Source: Pseudomonadota bacterium
Lineage (GTDB): Bacteria; Desulfobacterota; JADFVX01
Direction: 5' to 3'
Assembly: GCA_015222755.1 (NCBI GenBank)
Contig: JADFVX010000043.1
Location: forward strand, 1-23,127
DNA: 23,127 nt
Below are positions 21,104 to 23,127 of the stretch, in pieces (positions within the stretch are counted from its first letter, which is position 1; each line of letters begins with the position of its first letter). The notes below the pieces were generated by a model that saw only the letters and a program-made list of their open reading frames with translations, searched no databases and had not been told where the DNA came from. The position numbers were made by a program, and so were the translations under genes.

Positions 21104-22461
21104 GCTGCCTGTTTATCCTGTCTTTTTTTGAAAATCTCCCAGCTTTTAAGGATGTCCAGTGCGGATTTTACTTGCTGATCTTTTTCTACATCTGCCATGA
21201 CTGGTACTGGAGCTGCTTCCGCAGTGTCCTTTTCTTCGGACTCTTCAGCGGGCTTTTTATCTTCTTTCCCCCCCGAATCTTTCCCGTTACCATTAGGCAT
21301 GTGCCCTTTAAGGTCTTTTTCTCTTATTGCCTTGTGTGGTTTTTCTGATGCAGACGGCACATTTTTAACTACGAGGTCAGGTTCAATCCCTTCTGCCTGG
21401 ATCGACCTTCCCTTAGGTGTGTAATACCTGGCAGTTGTTATTCTTACTCCCGAACCGTCTTCAAGGGGCAGAATGGTCTGAACTGAGCCTTTGCCGAAGC
21501 TTTTTGTTCCCAGTATAAGGGCCCTTCCAGTATCCTGAAGCGCTCCGGCAACAATTTCCGATGCACTTGCGCTGCCGGCATTGACGAGTATGACTATTGG
21601 GTAGTCCGGTTCTGTCCCGTTTTTCTTTGCTGAAAATTGCATCTTTTGAGATTCCAGTCTGCCATCAGTATAGACGATAAGCCCTTCATCCAGAAAGAGG
21701 TCTGTGACCTTGACGGCCTGATCAAGGAGACCTCCGGGATTATTGCGAAGGTCCAGTATGAGGCCCTTGAAGTTGTCGCCCCTGGTTTTAAGCTCCTTCA
21801 GCGCTGCCTTAAGATCATGAGTTGTTCTTTCCTGGAATTGGGATATCCTTACATATCCGTAATTATCCTCTATCTGCTTATGCTTGACACTTTTTATCTT
21901 TATGATTGCGCGGATTATGGGGAAATCTATAAGTTCTGCTTCGCCCTCTCTGAATATGGTCAGGATGACTTTTTCACCCACTTTACCACGCATCATTTTG
22001 ACAGCCTCCATGATAGTCATATCTTTTGTAGGCTCGCCATCTATTTTCACAATGAGATCTTTTGATTTTATACCGGCCTTAAAGGCTGGAGTATCCTCAA
22101 TGGGTGATACTACGGTAAGTGTTTTGTCCCGCATGGTGATCTCTATGCCTACACCACCGAAACTTCCCCTTGTTTCAACCTGCATCTCCTTAAAGTCTTC
22201 AGGAGACATGAAGGATGAGTGCGGGTCGAGAGATGACAACATTCCCCTGATGGCACCATAGATCAGCTCTTTAGTGTCAACCTCTTCGACATAGTTTTTT
22301 TGTACAAGCGTGAGAGTGTCGGCAAATATTTTGAGATTCTCATATGTCCCGCCAGCAGTGGCTACTATACGGTCTGACATGGAGGCACCCATATTCAGGA
22401 CGACAAGTAAGGTTACCGTTATCAGGCTTATATTTCTAATGTTTCTCAATATTTTTTTCAT
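21100..22461 (-). CDS. ctpA: Carboxyl-terminal processing protease CtpA (S41 family)
   Basis: This 453-residue periplasmic serine protease has an N-terminal signal or anchor helix (about 11-27), a PDZ domain (about 100-180, GSFGGVGIEI) and the S41 core (LRNNPGGLLDQAV, NAGSASASEI, SFGKGSVQT). The catalytic Ser/Lys dyad is S299 and K324 with Q328, at the usual spacing of 25. The C-terminal tail is charged low complexity followed by a short helix (QVKSALDILKSWE), common in this family. Such proteases trim periplasmic proteins, including peptidoglycan hydrolases, which suits its place between envC and the deacetylase. ATG 22461 overlaps the envC-like stop as ATGA. Confidence 0.96.
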   Translation of the reverse strand: MKKILRNIRNISLITVTLLVVLNMGASMSDRIVATAGGTYENLKIFADTLTLVQKNYVEEVDTKELIYGAIRGMLSSLDPHSSFMSPEDFKEMQVETRGSFGGVGIEITMRDKTLTVVSPIEDTPAFKAGIKSKDLIVKIDGEPTKDMTIMEAVKMMRGKVGEKVILTIFREGEAELIDFPIIRAIIKIKSVKHKQIEDNYGYVRISQFQERTTHDLKAALKELKTRGDNFKGLILDLRNNPGGLLDQAVKVTDLFLDEGLIVYTDGRLESQKMQFSAKKNGTEPDYPIVILVNAGSASASEIVAGALQDTGRALILGTKSFGKGSVQTILPLEDGSGVRITTARYYTPKGRSIQAEGIEPDLVVKNVPSASEKPHKAIREKDLKGHMPNGNGKDSGGKEDKKPAEESEEKDTAEAAPVPVMADVEKDQQVKSALDILKSWEIFKKRQDKQAA

Positions 22462-23127
22462 CCTTGTCTCCTGCTATTTGCCCGGGTTTTTGATTTGCCG
22501 AGCGGTATTTTTAACCAGTCCAGAGGGTCTACAGGTTTGCCCTTCTTTCGTATCTCGAAGTAGAGGTATGGCCCTTTCAATGAACCTGTATCACCTGAAA
22601 GGGCAATGGTCTCACCCTTGTTTATCCTGTCATTAACTTTTTTGTCCAGTTTTGACAGGTGAGCCGAAAGTGAGTAAAAGCCCTCTCCATGGTCTATGAT
22701 TATGATTTTGCCGTATCCTCTGAACCAGTCGGCATACAGTATTTTGCCATCAAAAACAGCCCTGACTTCAGTCCCTTCAGGCACTGCTATATCAATACCT
22801 TTCTGGAATATCGTAGTATTGAACTTGGGGTCTTTCCTTTTTCCAAAAAAGGTTACTATATCACCCTTGGCAGGGAAGTCAAGGCGTCCTTTCAGCGATC
22901 TGAAGGAGTTGCCGCCCCCATATTGTGATTCCTGAATTAGCCTTTCTTCAAAATTATTTATAAGGTTTCCTATCTCACGAGAAGAGGCCTCCATTTCTTT
23001 AAGTGTCTGTTCGTGCAATTTTTTTGACCTGTTTATTGATCCAAGGAGTTCCTTTTTGTTTTGTCTCCTCTTTTTTGTTTTCTTCCTCTCCTGGTTCAGT
23101 TTTGTCTGAAGGGCCTCGGTCTCTTTC
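22458..23127 (-). CDS. EnvC-like LytM/M23 domain protein, 5' end outside window
   Basis: The frame is open from the right edge of the window to the TGA at 22458-22460, giving about 223 visible residues. The first part is a charged coiled coil (KETEALQTKLNQERKK and on), then a LytM/M23 domain (FPAKGDIVTFFGKRKDPKF, KGIDIAVPEGTEV, GYGKIIIIDHGEGFY, SAHLSKLD, GDTGSLKGPYLYFEIRKKG). Two metal ligands of active M23 peptidases are changed: the first His is Gln (QKGID) and the last (normally HLYFE) is Tyr (YLYFE). So it is probably an inactive EnvC-type activator of cell-wall amidases at division. It heads the visible envC-ctpA-deacetylase operon; ftsE/ftsX often lie upstream but are outside the window. 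Confidence 0.9.
   Translation of the reverse strand, partial: KETEALQTKLNQERKKTKKRRQNKKELLGSINRSKKLHEQTLKEMEASSREIGNLINNFEERLIQESQYGGGNSFRSLKGRLDFPAKGDIVTFFGKRKDPKFNTTIFQKGIDIAVPEGTEVRAVFDGKILYADWFRGYGKIIIIDHGEGFYSLSAHLSKLDKKVNDRINKGETIALSGDTGSLKGPYLYFEIRKKGKPVDPLDWLKIPLGKSKTRANSRRQG

Noticed and set aside
22458..23018. Complete 186-residue M23 gene starting at a TTG at 23018
   Set aside because: The frame continues upstream to the window edge as a coiled coil typical of EnvC, so this is an internal codon, not the start.

Overview
The window is a conserved housekeeping region of a Gram-negative bacterium. About 45% of it (1-10584) is the 3' part of the S10-spc-alpha ribosomal protein supercluster on the + strand. 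Its order is S17 (partial), L14, L24, L5, S14, S8, L6, L18, S5, L30, L15, SecY, Adk, Map, IF-1, L36, S13, S11, S4, RpoA, L17, closed by a strong intrinsic terminator. L24, S14, S4, L36 and Adk all keep zinc-ligand cysteines. An inner/outer-membrane lifestyle is indicated by an EnvC-like LytM factor, a CtpA-type periplasmic protease, a YibQ-type deacetylase and FtsB. Class A RNase P RNA and the Nif3 / C4-zinc-ribbon / rnpB arrangement would fit Desulfobacterota (former Deltaproteobacteria) or a related phylum. That assignment is inference and cannot be fixed from this sequence.

After the ribosomal cluster comes one ECF-type ABC ATPase (+). It is convergent with a minus-strand operon eno-ftsB-ybgC whose genes overlap as GTGA. 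Upstream of eno is a small secreted protein matching the C-terminal domain of the cytochrome c maturation protein CcmI. A 375-base non-coding spacer with several hairpins follows, then a + strand FmdE-like protein with an H-x-C motif.

From 15027 to the end everything is on the minus strand, in this transcription order: envC-like (cut by the window end), ctpA, divergent polysaccharide deacetylase, a TMTC-like membrane glycosyltransferase with TPRs, xseA, tRNA-Ile2(CAU) with its own promoter and terminator, nif3-like, a C4 zinc-ribbon coiled-coil protein, and RNase P RNA with its own promoter.

The first half makes ribosomes, RNA polymerase alpha, the Sec translocon and early protein processing (IF-1, Map). 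The second half serves envelope growth and division (EnvC, CtpA, deacetylase, FtsB), DNA repair (XseA) and tRNA processing (RNase P). I found no mobile element, CRISPR array, defence system or clearly new multi-gene system. The points most worth a second look are low-complexity extensions on L30 and L17, an orphan CcmI-C domain protein, an orphan FmdE-like protein, a lone ECF ATPase behind a terminator, and a structured spacer.
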